Shown: positions 1 through 7,980, counted from the first letter of the stretch. The stretch is DNA of 64,000 nucleotides from Acinetobacter suaedae (GCF_008630915.1 NZ_CP043909.1:1426001-1490000), one strand, 5' to 3'. Notes: generated by a model from the sequence alone, not told the origin. Numbers and translations: made by a program.

Positions 1-1
1 G

Positions 2-142
2 AGTCGTTTTAGTTGTCGTACTTGCTGCTTTAGGAGTAGTGCTCGTACTTTTACTTCTGGTCGAAGTTGCTTTTGATGTATTTGACACATTCTCTTCAGC
101 AGAATTCTCGACTGCTGGATTTTCTTGAGTTGTTTTGCTCAT
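2..142 (-). CDS. Ser/Thr/Lys-rich protein of unknown function, partial (N-terminus only)
   Basis: An open frame begins at the ATG whose complement lies at 140-142 and runs off the left edge, giving 47 residues. A GGAAAAG sequence on the minus strand just upstream could serve as ribosome binding site. The visible part starts MSKTTQENPAVENSAEEN and then becomes a low-complexity stretch made largely of Ser, Thr, Lys and Ala, with no hydrophobic segment or signal peptide. Such composition suits a disordered tail of a nucleoid-, granule- or surface-associated protein, but nothing visible decides this. It is divergent from the ketoacyl reductase gene at 366, about 220 bases away. I do not recognise it. 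Confidence 0.55.
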   Translation of the reverse strand, partial: MSKTTQENPAVENSAEENVSNTSKATSTRSKSTSTTPKAASTTTKTT

Positions 143-365
143 AAGGCTTTTCCAAGCATAATAGGGATATTCTTAATATAACCATAGCATATTTCAAATA
201 CTGCTGTATTGACTAGAATGACGCTTTAGACCACATTCAGGTCAAGACATCCAAACATGAACTCAAGTATGATTTGCTATGAGTCAATCAGACATTGATT
301 TTATGTTATATCCCCAACACGAATCATATGTTTGTAAAAATTCATTTGTATGAGAGATAATAACC

Positions 366-1757
366 ATGACTGATCAATACCAAGCATTTACACAATCTCC
401 TTTGGGTAAATTTGTTGTAAAAAATTTAGGTTTGCCATCGCCAGCTGCTCTAGACCGTTTTGAAAATGCGCAACCCGTTGTAAATGGTGCAGTATTGCTT
501 GGCGCAGCACCTTCAAGCACGATTTCTGCTTCTATTGCTCAAATTCTTAGCAATATTCATGCAGACAGCTATGTTGGTAACAATGTTGAATTGCAACAAA
601 CTGCTGCAAAAGTGGGTTTAAATCTACGTCCTCTAAATGCAGATGATAAAGAGTCTAAATTTAAAGCAGTTGTATTCGACGCTTCTGGTATTCAAAATTC
701 AGAACAATTAAAAGAGTTATACAATTTCTTTAATCCTATCGCTCGTCAAATATCAAGCTCTGGCCGTGTAATTGTGATTGGTACAACGCCTGAAACAGCT
801 AAAACTGTAAAACAAGCAATTGCACAACGTGCACTTGAAGGTTTTATCAAGTCTGTTGGTAAAGAATTCAAAAAGGGTATCACTGCTCAAGTAGTTTATG
901 TTGATCAAGGTGCTGAAGCAAATCTTGAATCAACTTTACGTTTCTTAATTTCTCCTCGTTCTGCATACGTTTCTGGTCAAGTGATTCGAGTATCTAAAGC
1001 AGATAATGTTGACCTAGATTGGGCTAAACCTTTAGCAGGTAAAACTGCTTTAGTTACTGGTGCAAGCCGTGGTATCGGTGAAGCGATTGCAAATGTATTG
1101 GCACGCGACGGCGCACATGTAATTTGTTTAGATGTTCCACAACAACAAGCTGACTTAGAGCGTGTTGCTGGTTCTATCGGTGGTTCAGTATTAGCAATCG
1201 ATATTACTGCTGCTGATGCAGGTGAGAAAATCAAAACTGCTGCTGCGAAGCAGGGCGGTTTGGACGTGATTGTTCATAATGCGGGTATTACTCGTGATAA
1301 AACTTTGGCGAATATGAAGCCTGAGCTTTGGGATCTTGTAATCAACATCAACTTATCAGCAATTGAGCGTGTTAACGATTACTTACTATCTAATGATGGT
1401 TTAAATGCAAATGGTCGTATCGTTTGTGTATCATCTATCAGTGGTATCGCTGGTAACCTAGGTCAAACGAACTATGCTGTTTCTAAAGCAGGTGTAATTG
1501 GCTTGGTTAAATTTACTGCACCAACTTTGAAGAACGGTATTACGATCAATGCGGTTGCACCTGGTTTTATCGAAACTCAAATGACTGCTGCGATTCCTTT
1601 TGCGATTCGTGAAGCGGGTCGTCGTATGAACTCAATGAACCAAGGCGGTTTACCTGTAGATGTAGCTGAGGCAATTGCATGGTTTGCTTCAACTGGTTCA
1701 ACAGGCGTTACGGGTAATGTCGTACGTGTTTGTGGTCAAAGCTTATTAGGTGCGTAA
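366..1757 (+). CDS. fabG: 3-oxoacyl-ACP/CoA reductase, two-domain FabG4-type SDR
   Basis: NAD(P)H-dependent reductase of 3-oxoacyl thioesters, cytosolic. At 463 residues it is almost twice the length of ordinary FabG. Residues 1-215 form an extra N-terminal domain resembling a degenerate flavodoxin/Rossmann fold, followed by a complete short-chain dehydrogenase domain. That domain shows the cofactor motif G232-ASRGIG, an NAG motif, the catalytic Ser near 357 and the Y370-xxx-K374 pair. Known high-molecular-weight FabG proteins such as mycobacterial FabG4 (Rv0242c) have this layout and act on CoA substrates. It is followed after a hairpin by a MaoC-type hydratase gene, also its partner in mycobacteria, so the pair may carry out two successive steps of acyl-chain reduction or oxidation. 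The reductase call is firm; the physiological substrate is not known. Confidence 0.92.
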   Translation: MTDQYQAFTQSPLGKFVVKNLGLPSPAALDRFENAQPVVNGAVLLGAAPSSTISASIAQILSNIHADSYVGNNVELQQTAAKVGLNLRPLNADDKESKFKAVVFDASGIQNSEQLKELYNFFNPIARQISSSGRVIVIGTTPETAKTVKQAIAQRALEGFIKSVGKEFKKGITAQVVYVDQGAEANLESTLRFLISPRSAYVSGQVIRVSKADNVDLDWAKPLAGKTALVTGASRGIGEAIANVLARDGAHVICLDVPQQQADLERVAGSIGGSVLAIDITAADAGEKIKTAAAKQGGLDVIVHNAGITRDKTLANMKPELWDLVININLSAIERVNDYLLSNDGLNANGRIVCVSSISGIAGNLGQTNYAVSKAGVIGLVKFTAPTLKNGITINAVAPGFIETQMTAAIPFAIREAGRRMNSMNQGGLPVDVAEAIAWFASTGSTGVTGNVVRVCGQSLLGA

Positions 1758-1772
1758 GCATTAGGGTTTTGA

Positions 1773-1798
1773 AGGGGGTGCTATCGCATCCCTTTTTT
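1773..1798 (+). terminator. Rho-independent terminator after the ketoacyl reductase gene
   Basis: A GC-rich stem with GGGGTGC on the left and GCATCCC on the right (one G-T pair), loop TATC, then a run of six T. It lies 16 bases after the stop codon and may reduce, rather than abolish, read-through into the MaoC gene. Confidence 0.75.
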
Positions 1799-1823
1799 GT
1801 AGAAAAATATTAGAAGGTTAATT

Positions 1824-2678
1824 ATGAACACTCGTCATTTTAGTGAATTGCCAAAACCTTATTTAGCTTATCCAAAAGTTATTCAAGGTTTAATTTTTAA
1901 AAAGCCAAAAGGCGAAAAAGTATTACCGCAAGTAGAATATGTGGTGGATACACTTAAAATTGATACGAAACATTTAGAAAACTATAACGAAATTTGCGGT
2001 TTTAAAAATGACGGTTTTGTGCCAGCAATTTATTTAGCTGTACTATCTCAAAGTTTACAAATGCATATGATGACCAGTGAAGCATTTCCATTTGCAATTT
2101 TGGGTTTGGTTCATATTCGTAACCAAATTAAACAAACTCGTAAAATTGGTGTGAATGAGCAAATTAAGCTTTCTTGCAAATTTGGTGATCTTAAACCACA
2201 TGATAAAGGCTTACAGTTTGACTTTATAACGACTGCAAAAGTTGGTGGTGAGGTTGTAATGGAAAGCTTAACAACTTACTTATCTCGTCAAAAAGTTGAG
2301 AAAAAAGCTGTTGAGAAGGCGAAAGAAACCCAAGAGCCAGCGTATCAACCACAAGAAGAATGGAATATTTCTGAGAATACAGGTCGTCGTTATGCGATGA
2401 TCTCAGGTGACTTTAATTTGATTCATATCCATGCAGTTACTGCAAAAGCTTTCGGTTTTAAGCAAGCAATTGCGCATGGGATGTGGAGTAAAGCTAAAGC
2501 TTTAGCAAATGTCCAACTTCCAGATGCTTATGAAGCGGATGTGTGGTTTAAATTACCAATGTATTTACCATCAACAGTTGAGTTTTTAACAGCGAATGAA
2601 GCGAAGCAAACTGAATTTTTGATACGTAATTTGAAATCTAAAAAGCCACATGTCGCTGGAACAGTAAAAGCAATTTAA
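1824..2678 (+). CDS. MaoC-family (R)-specific enoyl-CoA hydratase/dehydratase
   Basis: A 284-residue double-hotdog protein predicted to hydrate or dehydrate enoyl/3-hydroxyacyl thioesters. The C-terminal half carries the hydratase-2 motif around D196-FNLI-H201 followed by a Gly-Phe and an AHGMW segment, as in the active-site loop of MaoC and HtdX proteins. The N-terminal half is a degenerate hotdog domain. There is no signal peptide, so it is cytosolic. It lies directly downstream of the FabG4-type reductase, matching the mycobacterial Rv0241c-Rv0242c pairing of hydratase and reductase. A charged Lys/Glu-rich linker at about residues 155-175 joins the two halves. ATG at 1824 follows an AGAAGG sequence at good spacing. 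Confidence 0.88.
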   Translation: MNTRHFSELPKPYLAYPKVIQGLIFKKPKGEKVLPQVEYVVDTLKIDTKHLENYNEICGFKNDGFVPAIYLAVLSQSLQMHMMTSEAFPFAILGLVHIRNQIKQTRKIGVNEQIKLSCKFGDLKPHDKGLQFDFITTAKVGGEVVMESLTTYLSRQKVEKKAVEKAKETQEPAYQPQEEWNISENTGRRYAMISGDFNLIHIHAVTAKAFGFKQAIAHGMWSKAKALANVQLPDAYEADVWFKLPMYLPSTVEFLTANEAKQTEFLIRNLKSKKPHVAGTVKAI

Positions 2679-2758
2679 GCTTTAATTCCTTAGATTTACA
2701 TCTCTTCTGTTCGCAGGAGAGATTGCCTCACAATAAAATGATTATAAGGATGTATACT

Positions 2759-4012
2759 TTGATTAAAGAATTCCTTTTGGCTAATACTCAAAATTATCAT
2801 GGCACTGTTGATGAACGATTCCTAGATTTAGCAACTCAATTTAGCCGATTTCAAGATGCAAGAAGCCATCAGGGTGGAGCAGCTTTAGTTGTCTATTTTC
2901 AAGGTCAAAAAGTTGTTGATATTTTTACAGGCAAAAAATCTCAGGATGAGGCTTGGCAAGTTGATACTTTGGCTATGTGCTATTCAACTGGGAAAGGAAT
3001 TCTAGCTACACTTGCTCATATTTTAGTGAGTGAAGGTTTTCTTGATTATGATGAGCCGATTGTAAAATATTGGCCAGAATTCGCTCAAAATGGAAAAGAA
3101 AAGATTACTTTACGTCATGTTCTTTCACATCAAAGCGGATTATTTGATATTCGTAATGTGATTGATACAGCCGCTGAAATGCTCGATTGGTCTCATATGT
3201 TAGATGTAATGGCTACAACAACACCACGGTTTGCGACTGGGCAAGGCTTTGCTTATCAACCATTAACCTATGGTTGGATTTTAGGGGGTGTGATTGAAAA
3301 AGCAACCAAGCAATCATTAAGTTGGTTAATGCAGCGTTATTTAGTGCAACCACTTAAGTTGAATGGTGCTTATTTTGGTATACCTGCTTCAGAGTTGGGG
3401 CGAGTAGCACGGTTATTGGAAAAACCGAAAACAGCTTCTCAACCTAAGCCGCAAAATAAGAAAAACAGTCAACCTCGTAAAGCATCTTTATCAGAAAGAT
3501 TATTAGAATTTTCAGGACAAAACCCACAAGATTTTCAGGATGCCATGATTCCTAAAGGCATGCGTCATTTTAGCTTTTATAGTGACGAGGGTTTACAAGC
3601 TGTCATTCCGGCAGCCAATGGTGTATTTACTGCAGATAGTTTGGCTAAAGTGTATGCCATGCTGGCCAATCAGGGGCAATGGCAAGGTCAGCAACTGATT
3701 CGACCAGAAGTGTTCAAGCAACTCAGTATGATACAAAGCAAAGCTCGTGATCGGGTGATGCCTATTCCAATGCATTGGCGTTTGGGCTATCACCGTATTT
3801 TGACTATGGGAAAACGTACACCACACGGTTTTGGTCATGTTGGCTTTAATGGTTCTGGTGCATGGTGCGATTCCGATCGAGAGCTCAGTTTTGCTTACAC
3901 ACATAATTTTAATGTGACTTCGGCAACTGGGGATTATCGTCTGTGGGGCTTGAGTCAAGAAGCTTTAAGATGTGCAGATCAAGTCTTAAAGGGGAGAAAA
4001 GGATGGTTTTAA
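2759..4012 (+). CDS. Beta-lactamase-family serine hydrolase (EstB/LACTB-like esterase)
   Basis: A cytosolic serine hydrolase of the class C beta-lactamase/penicillin-binding fold. The nucleophile motif SxxK appears as S-T-G-K (Ser at 2984-2986) and is followed by a typical HVLSHQSGL segment. A Tyr-containing motif (AYQPLTYGW) supplies the likely catalytic Tyr, and the C-terminal region FGHVGFNGSGAWCD takes the place of the KTG box, as in EstB-type esterases. I see no signal peptide. A basic Lys/Gln/Pro linker encoded by about 3420-3486 interrupts the fold. The start is uncertain. TTG at 2759 has AAGGA eight bases upstream; ATG codons at 2738 and 2750 and TTG at 2723 are in frame but badly spaced from any ribosome binding site. 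The substrate cannot be predicted. Confidence 0.85.
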   Translation: MIKEFLLANTQNYHGTVDERFLDLATQFSRFQDARSHQGGAALVVYFQGQKVVDIFTGKKSQDEAWQVDTLAMCYSTGKGILATLAHILVSEGFLDYDEPIVKYWPEFAQNGKEKITLRHVLSHQSGLFDIRNVIDTAAEMLDWSHMLDVMATTTPRFATGQGFAYQPLTYGWILGGVIEKATKQSLSWLMQRYLVQPLKLNGAYFGIPASELGRVARLLEKPKTASQPKPQNKKNSQPRKASLSERLLEFSGQNPQDFQDAMIPKGMRHFSFYSDEGLQAVIPAANGVFTADSLAKVYAMLANQGQWQGQQLIRPEVFKQLSMIQSKARDRVMPIPMHWRLGYHRILTMGKRTPHGFGHVGFNGSGAWCDSDRELSFAYTHNFNVTSATGDYRLWGLSQEALRCADQVLKGRKGWF

Positions 4013-4587
4013 AATAACTCTGCCTGAATAATCGCTTCTACGTGGCGTTTAAAATCGGCTTCATTTAAACCATTGAGGCCGAGTTTATAAATTCCTTCTA
4101 GACCACATACAAATGCTATCAATCGCCAAGCAATATCTCGACTCTCTGAGTCAAATTTAAATTCTCCCTTATCTTTTCCTTCATCAATCATAGCAACAAT
4201 GGATTGATGCCAATCTTGCATCGCGATGTTGTATGCATTCTTGATTTCTTGGTCTTGCTCAATGAGAACTTCAGCTTCATTCCATAGACGCAGATAGGGT
4301 TGAATTTGCTCAATATTTTCACAGCCTAAAAACAAGGATAGACGTTGTAAATAGCTGTTGGTAGTTACTTGATTTTCGATTTCATCTAATTGTTGCATCA
4401 GTTTAATAAATGCTTCGGCTTTTAAATGAGAACTAGATGCAAAGTGATGATGCACTTGTCCTGTTGACGTTTGTGCTTCGGTGGCAATACGACGTACAGT
4501 CATTGCTGTGAATCCTTCGTTCAAGGCAATGTGCATTGCAGCTTGAAGAATCATTTCACGACGTTGTTCTCGATTTAAATAAGCCAT
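4009..4587 (-). CDS. TetR/AcrR-family transcriptional repressor
   Basis: About 192 residues with an N-terminal TetR helix-turn-helix (GFTAMTVRRIATEAQTSTGQVHHHF, residues about 24-50, quoted here in part to mark the region) and a divergent ligand-binding domain. I start it at MAYLNREQ (4587); the longer frame to 4662 would begin inside an operator palindrome and adds a Cys-rich stretch unlike the family. It is divergent from the MFS exporter gene at 4715. The intergenic DNA holds two near-identical palindromes overlapping both promoters, so it probably represses itself and the exporter until an inducing compound binds. Its 3' end overlaps the serine hydrolase end by 4 bases on the opposite strand. 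Confidence 0.9.
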   Translation of the reverse strand: MAYLNREQRREMILQAAMHIALNEGFTAMTVRRIATEAQTSTGQVHHHFASSSHLKAEAFIKLMQQLDEIENQVTTNSYLQRLSLFLGCENIEQIQPYLRLWNEAEVLIEQDQEIKNAYNIAMQDWHQSIVAMIDEGKDKGEFKFDSESRDIAWRLIAFVCGLEGIYKLGLNGLNEADFKRHVEAIIQAELF

Positions 4588-4646
4588 TTCCAAAAATCCG
4601 ATGAAATTGTAGCGGAAGCTGCAACAAACTAACTTAAATTTTAAAA

Positions 4647-4662
4647 TTGGACAAGTGTTCAA
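4647..4662. promoter_or_regulatory. TetR operator 1, overlapping the MFS gene -35 box
   Basis: The sequence TTGGACAAGTGTTCAA is an imperfect palindrome TTGRACA-NN-TGTYCAA. Its first six bases, TTGGAC, make a good -35 box for the plus-strand promoter whose -10 box TATAAT is at 4670-4675 with a 17-base spacer. Repressor bound here would block the exporter promoter. The site pairs with the matching one at 4684-4699. Confidence 0.75.
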
Positions 4663-4669
4663 CTTTGAT

Positions 4670-4676
4670 TATAATA
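4670..4676. promoter_or_regulatory. Overlapping divergent -10 elements of tetR and the MFS gene
   Basis: TATAAT at 4670-4675 serves the plus strand (-35 TTGGAC at 4647-4652). The same region read on the minus strand gives TATTAT (4676-4671), exactly 17 bases from a minus-strand TTGGAC at 4699-4694. The two promoters therefore face each other and share their -10 region. Confidence 0.7.
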
Positions 4677-4683
4677 GCTGAAA

Positions 4684-4699
4684 TTGAACATCTGTCCAA
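4684..4699. promoter_or_regulatory. TetR operator 2, overlapping the tetR -35 box
   Basis: TTGAACATCTGTCCAA is the reverse complement of operator 1 except for the two central bases. Read on the minus strand its TTGGAC is the -35 box of the regulator's own promoter, and on the plus strand it covers the expected transcription start of the exporter. Centre-to-centre distance from operator 1 is 37 bases. Confidence 0.75.
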
Positions 4700-4714
4700 A
4701 TTTAGAGGCATTTT

Positions 4715-6205
4715 ATGTCACGCAAGTGGTTAATTCTTGCAATCATCGCATTGATCTATCTTCCTGTTGTTATAGATGCAACAGTCCTACATGTTGCTGC
4801 GCCAACACTCATTGATGCGTTGTCACTATCGAATAATGAACTGTTGTGGATTATTGATATTTATTCTTTAGTCATGGCCGGACTTATTTTACCGATGGGT
4901 GCGTTAGGAGATCGCATTGGATTTAAACGGTTAATGATGATCGGTGCAGCACTGTTTGGTTTAGCATCATTGATGGCTGCATTTTCGTCTACAGCTTGGA
5001 TGCTGATCACATCTAGAGCACTCTTGGCTGTGGGTGCGGCCATGATTTTACCAGCAACGCTCTCAGCTGTACGTAATACATTTTTGGATGAAAAACAGCG
5101 CAATATTGCACTAGGTATTTGGACGACGGTTGGGGGCGGTGGTGCAGCCTTCGGTCCCTTATTTGGTGGGTTTTTACTAGAGCATTTTCATTGGGGAGCC
5201 GTATTTCTAATCAATATTCCAATCGTTATATTGGTATTGATCATGGCCTATTGGGTGATTCCAAAACAGCAAGGACAACCTAAACAAGACTTAAACTTAA
5301 TACAAGCTTTGGTGCTGGTAGTTGCTATTTTGTGCATCATTTATGCAGTAAAAACGGCAATGCATGCTTTCAGTATGGGTGTGGTTGTGATGTTTGTTGT
5401 GGGATTTGGCCTATTGATAGGTTTTATCCGTACACAATTAACGGCTACATCACCAATGATTGATATTCAATTATTTAAGCATCCTGTGATTGCCACAGGT
5501 ATGGTGATGGCAGTCGTCTCAATGATGGCTTTGGTTGGTTTTGAATTACTGATTTCTCAGGAGTTGCAGTTTGTTTATGAGCTATCGCCATTGGCAGCAG
5601 GGATGTTTATTTTACCTTTTATGCTGGCATTTAGTTTAGGTGGACCTATTGCCAGTATATTGGTCAATCGCTTTGGTCTACGTTTAATAGCAAGTCTTGG
5701 AATGTTGATGAGTGCTATCAGTTTGTGGGGATTAGCCAATACAGACTTTATGCAAGCAAAATTGCAAGCTTGGGCATGGATGGGAACATTGGGATTGAGC
5801 GTTGAGATTGCTTTGCTTGCGTCTACCTCTGCAATCATGTCATCAGTGCCACCAACTAAGGCGAGTGCTGCTGGTGCGATTGAAGGAATGGCCTATGAAC
5901 TTGGTGCTGGTTTCGGTATTGCTTTCTTTGGGTTATTGCTCTCTTGGTTCTATGCTCAAGCAATCATAATACCAAGCGAAGTTCCTCAATCATTGATGGC
6001 TCAAGTTAGTGCTTCTATTGGTGAGGCTGTGCAAGCAGCTAAACAGGTATCGCCAATCGTTGCTGATCAAGTGATTTCTGCGGCTCAACATGCTTTTAGT
6101 CAATCACATCGTGCTGTATTAGAAGTGGCAGCGACCTTCTTCTTGGTGTTGACGGTATTTATTTGGTTTGCTTTGCCGAAGAAAGTGATTACGGTGGAAG
6201 AATAA
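4715..6205 (+). CDS. MFS drug exporter, 14-TM DHA2 family (SmvA/QacA-like)
   Basis: A 496-residue inner-membrane proton antiporter that should export cationic biocides or dyes. It shows about fourteen hydrophobic segments, the DATVLHVAAPTL segment of motif D1 in the first helix, and motif A as GALGDRIGFKR in the first cytoplasmic loop. It also shows a motif C-like GGGGAAFGPLFGG in helix 5. Length and sequence fit the SmvA/QacA/LfrA branch. A GAGG sequence sits six bases before the ATG. The adjacent divergent TetR gene and operators imply substrate-induced expression. I give no symbol because SmvA identity cannot be separated from other DHA2 paralogues here. Confidence 0.9.
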   Translation: MSRKWLILAIIALIYLPVVIDATVLHVAAPTLIDALSLSNNELLWIIDIYSLVMAGLILPMGALGDRIGFKRLMMIGAALFGLASLMAAFSSTAWMLITSRALLAVGAAMILPATLSAVRNTFLDEKQRNIALGIWTTVGGGGAAFGPLFGGFLLEHFHWGAVFLINIPIVILVLIMAYWVIPKQQGQPKQDLNLIQALVLVVAILCIIYAVKTAMHAFSMGVVVMFVVGFGLLIGFIRTQLTATSPMIDIQLFKHPVIATGMVMAVVSMMALVGFELLISQELQFVYELSPLAAGMFILPFMLAFSLGGPIASILVNRFGLRLIASLGMLMSAISLWGLANTDFMQAKLQAWAWMGTLGLSVEIALLASTSAIMSSVPPTKASAAGAIEGMAYELGAGFGIAFFGLLLSWFYAQAIIIPSEVPQSLMAQVSASIGEAVQAAKQVSPIVADQVISAAQHAFSQSHRAVLEVAATFFLVLTVFIWFALPKKVITVEE

Positions 6206-6212
6206 GTTGGTT

Positions 6213-6244
6213 CCCCTCATTCAAACTGATATTTGAGTGAGGGG
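6213..6244. terminator. Bidirectional terminator-like hairpin between the MFS and azoreductase genes
   Basis: Thirteen-base arms, CCCCTCATTCAAA and TTTGAGTGAGGGG (one G-T pair), around a six-base loop, placed between two convergent genes. There is no strong T-run on either side, so termination strength is uncertain. Confidence 0.55.
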
Positions 6245-6286
6245 ATCCCCAGTGTCGAATACAATTGGATGAAATGTTAACCAGCT

Positions 6287-6976
6287 TTAAGCAGTTAGTT
6301 TTGCTTTGGTTTGATCCTGAGATAACTCTAAAACGAGTTGTCTAACTTGATGTTTTGCAGCATTAAGTGAGTCACGATGTCTCTGATCACCGAACTCCTG
6401 ATATTCAGATCGAATCTCAAAGAATTGGTTTACACCTAAGTAATGACTAAGCACTTTGATGTGTGTACCCAGATGGTTCATGTGTTCTCTAAGTTCACCT
6501 TCACCAAAACCAAACTCTCCACATGAATTGAGTAAAATTAAGGTTTTATTTGAAAACATGGGGGCCAAAGGAAAGTCACCTCTAGCTAAGTCAAAAGTAA
6601 AGGTTTTATTGATTCTTATAATTTGATCAAACCATGCTTTCAGGGCAGCAGGCATACCATAATTATACATTGGCGTCGTAATTAAGATGATATCTGCGAT
6701 TGCGACTTCATTAATATATTGATCAGATTCACTTAGTATCATTTTATGAACTTGAGTTCTTTTTTCTTCCGGGGTAAATACTGCTCCCAGCCAGTCTTGG
6801 GAAATAAAATTTGGTGTATGTTCTGCTAGATCTCGATACGTGATTGGATCGTGAGGGTGTTGTTTTTTCCAATCAGTGATAAAGAGTTGTCCTAACATTT
6901 TAGAAATTGAACTATGTTTCTCACCTTCGCCAAGGAATGAGCGGACACTGGCATCAATATGTAATAAGTTAGTCAT
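6287..6976 (-). CDS. FMN-dependent NADH-azoreductase / quinone reductase (AzoR-like)
   Basis: A flavodoxin-fold quinone reductase of about 229 residues, cytosolic, reducing quinones and azo dyes with NAD(P)H. The start MTNLLHIDASVRS gives the usual family opening, with a beta strand followed by the phosphate-binding D-x-S-x-R segment. The MYNYGMPAALKAWFDQI region is the hallmark of AzoR and NQO1-type enzymes. It continues with the loop before the isoalloxazine site and a GEFGFGEGE stretch. The longer frame to 7039 extends into the divergent promoter region and lacks similarity. A GcvA-like LysR gene is divergent from it 116 bases away and is its likely regulator. Expected role: detoxification of quinones or electrophiles. 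Confidence 0.88.
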   Translation of the reverse strand: MTNLLHIDASVRSFLGEGEKHSSISKMLGQLFITDWKKQHPHDPITYRDLAEHTPNFISQDWLGAVFTPEEKRTQVHKMILSESDQYINEVAIADIILITTPMYNYGMPAALKAWFDQIIRINKTFTFDLARGDFPLAPMFSNKTLILLNSCGEFGFGEGELREHMNHLGTHIKVLSHYLGVNQFFEIRSEYQEFGDQRHRDSLNAAKHQVRQLVLELSQDQTKAKLTA

Positions 6977-7035
6977 TTTAATTGTACTCGATTTGATTAC
7001 TAGATCTTTAAGGTAGAGGATTTTGTAATCTGCTG

Positions 7036-7053
7036 ACAAATGACATTATTTGT
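7036..7053. promoter_or_regulatory. Candidate LysR-type regulator binding palindrome
   Basis: ACAAAT-GACATT-ATTTGT is a perfect 6-6-6 inverted repeat midway between the divergent azoreductase and LysR genes, where LysR-type proteins normally bind. Assignment to this LysR is inference. Confidence 0.45.
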
Positions 7054-7057
7054 GTGT

Positions 7058-7078
7058 AAGATGAGTTTTTCTCATCTT
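7058..7078. repeat. Perfect inverted repeat in the LysR gene leader
   Basis: Arms AAGATGAG and CTCATCTT flank a TTTTT loop, ending 14 bases before the LysR start codon. It may be a second regulator half of the operator region or an mRNA hairpin that limits translation initiation. Confidence 0.5.
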
Positions 7079-7092
7079 TAAAGAAGTACAGG

Positions 7093-7980
7093 ATGTTGAA
7101 GCGATTACCATCACTAAATAGTATAAAAGTGTTTGAGGCAACTGCACGGTTAGGTAGTTTTAAAGCTGCAGCGCATGAATTAAATGTTTCACCCACCGCG
7201 ATTTCACATCAGATTAGTGAATTAGAAAAAGAGTTAGGAATTAAGCTATTTATTCGAGGATTCAGGACCGTAACTTTGACGGATGAGGGTAAAAAGCTCG
7301 CTGAAGTGAGTATTCGATTAATCTCAGAATTGAAACAAACACTATTAGAACTCACAACATATTCCAAGCATATTACCATCAGCACCACAAATGCTTTTGC
7401 GGCAATGTGGTTAGTTCCTCAATTACATGTTTTCAAAACACAATATCCAGATATTGAAGTGCAGGTCAAAGCAGATGATCGCTTAATTGATATCGATCAT
7501 GATCTAAAATTTGATATGGCGATTCGTTATGGCTTTGTTGATAAAAACCATATTCAGGTGAGCAAGATTACAAATGACCAATTTGGTTTATTTGCGACAA
7601 AACAATATTGGCATGATAAAGACGCAGCAACCTCGACTATGAAGTTGCTCATCACTAAATGGAAAAATGCGGATTTGTTAAAATATGACCAGCCTGAAGC
7701 TTTATTACAGCAATTTGGTCAGGAATGCCCTACATTTGAGTATTTTGAAGACGAGAATCAAGTGATTCAAGCCGCACTTGCCGGTCAAGGGGTAGCCTAT
7801 GTGAGTAAGATTCTAGTACAGCAATCTGTCGCACAAGGTTGGTTGCTAGAGAGTCAATCTTTTCAGATTGGGGGCATGGATAATCTTTGTTATTACAGTG
7901 TTATTCCTAAGCGAAATCTCAATCATCCGAGTGTAATTGCTTTTCAGAACTGGATAATGCAACGACTCGCGACTGTTTAG
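7093..7980 (+). CDS. LysR-family transcriptional regulator (GcvA-like)
   Basis: A 295-residue DNA-binding protein. The N-terminal winged helix (residues about 5-65: RLPSLNSIKVFEATARLGS then FKAAAHELNVSPTAISHQI) is closest to the GcvA/AmpR branch, where the LPSLN start is typical. The substrate-binding domain follows. Its gene is divergent from the azoreductase gene, the usual arrangement for a LysR protein and its target. The ATG has only an adjacent AGG as ribosome binding site, and a nearby hairpin may affect initiation. The inducer is unknown. Confidence 0.9.
   Translation: MLKRLPSLNSIKVFEATARLGSFKAAAHELNVSPTAISHQISELEKELGIKLFIRGFRTVTLTDEGKKLAEVSIRLISELKQTLLELTTYSKHITISTTNAFAAMWLVPQLHVFKTQYPDIEVQVKADDRLIDIDHDLKFDMAIRYGFVDKNHIQVSKITNDQFGLFATKQYWHDKDAATSTMKLLITKWKNADLLKYDQPEALLQQFGQECPTFEYFEDENQVIQAALAGQGVAYVSKILVQQSVAQGWLLESQSFQIGGMDNLCYYSVIPKRNLNHPSVIAFQNWIMQRLATV

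Noticed and set aside
3593..3958. Minus-strand open frame of 121 codons inside the serine hydrolase gene
   Set aside because: It is antisense to a gene with clear family motifs, has no ribosome binding site and has a composition unlike real proteins here.
4588..4662. Longer N-terminus for the TetR protein
   Set aside because: The extension begins inside operator 1, is Cys/Phe-rich and lies upstream of the usual family start.
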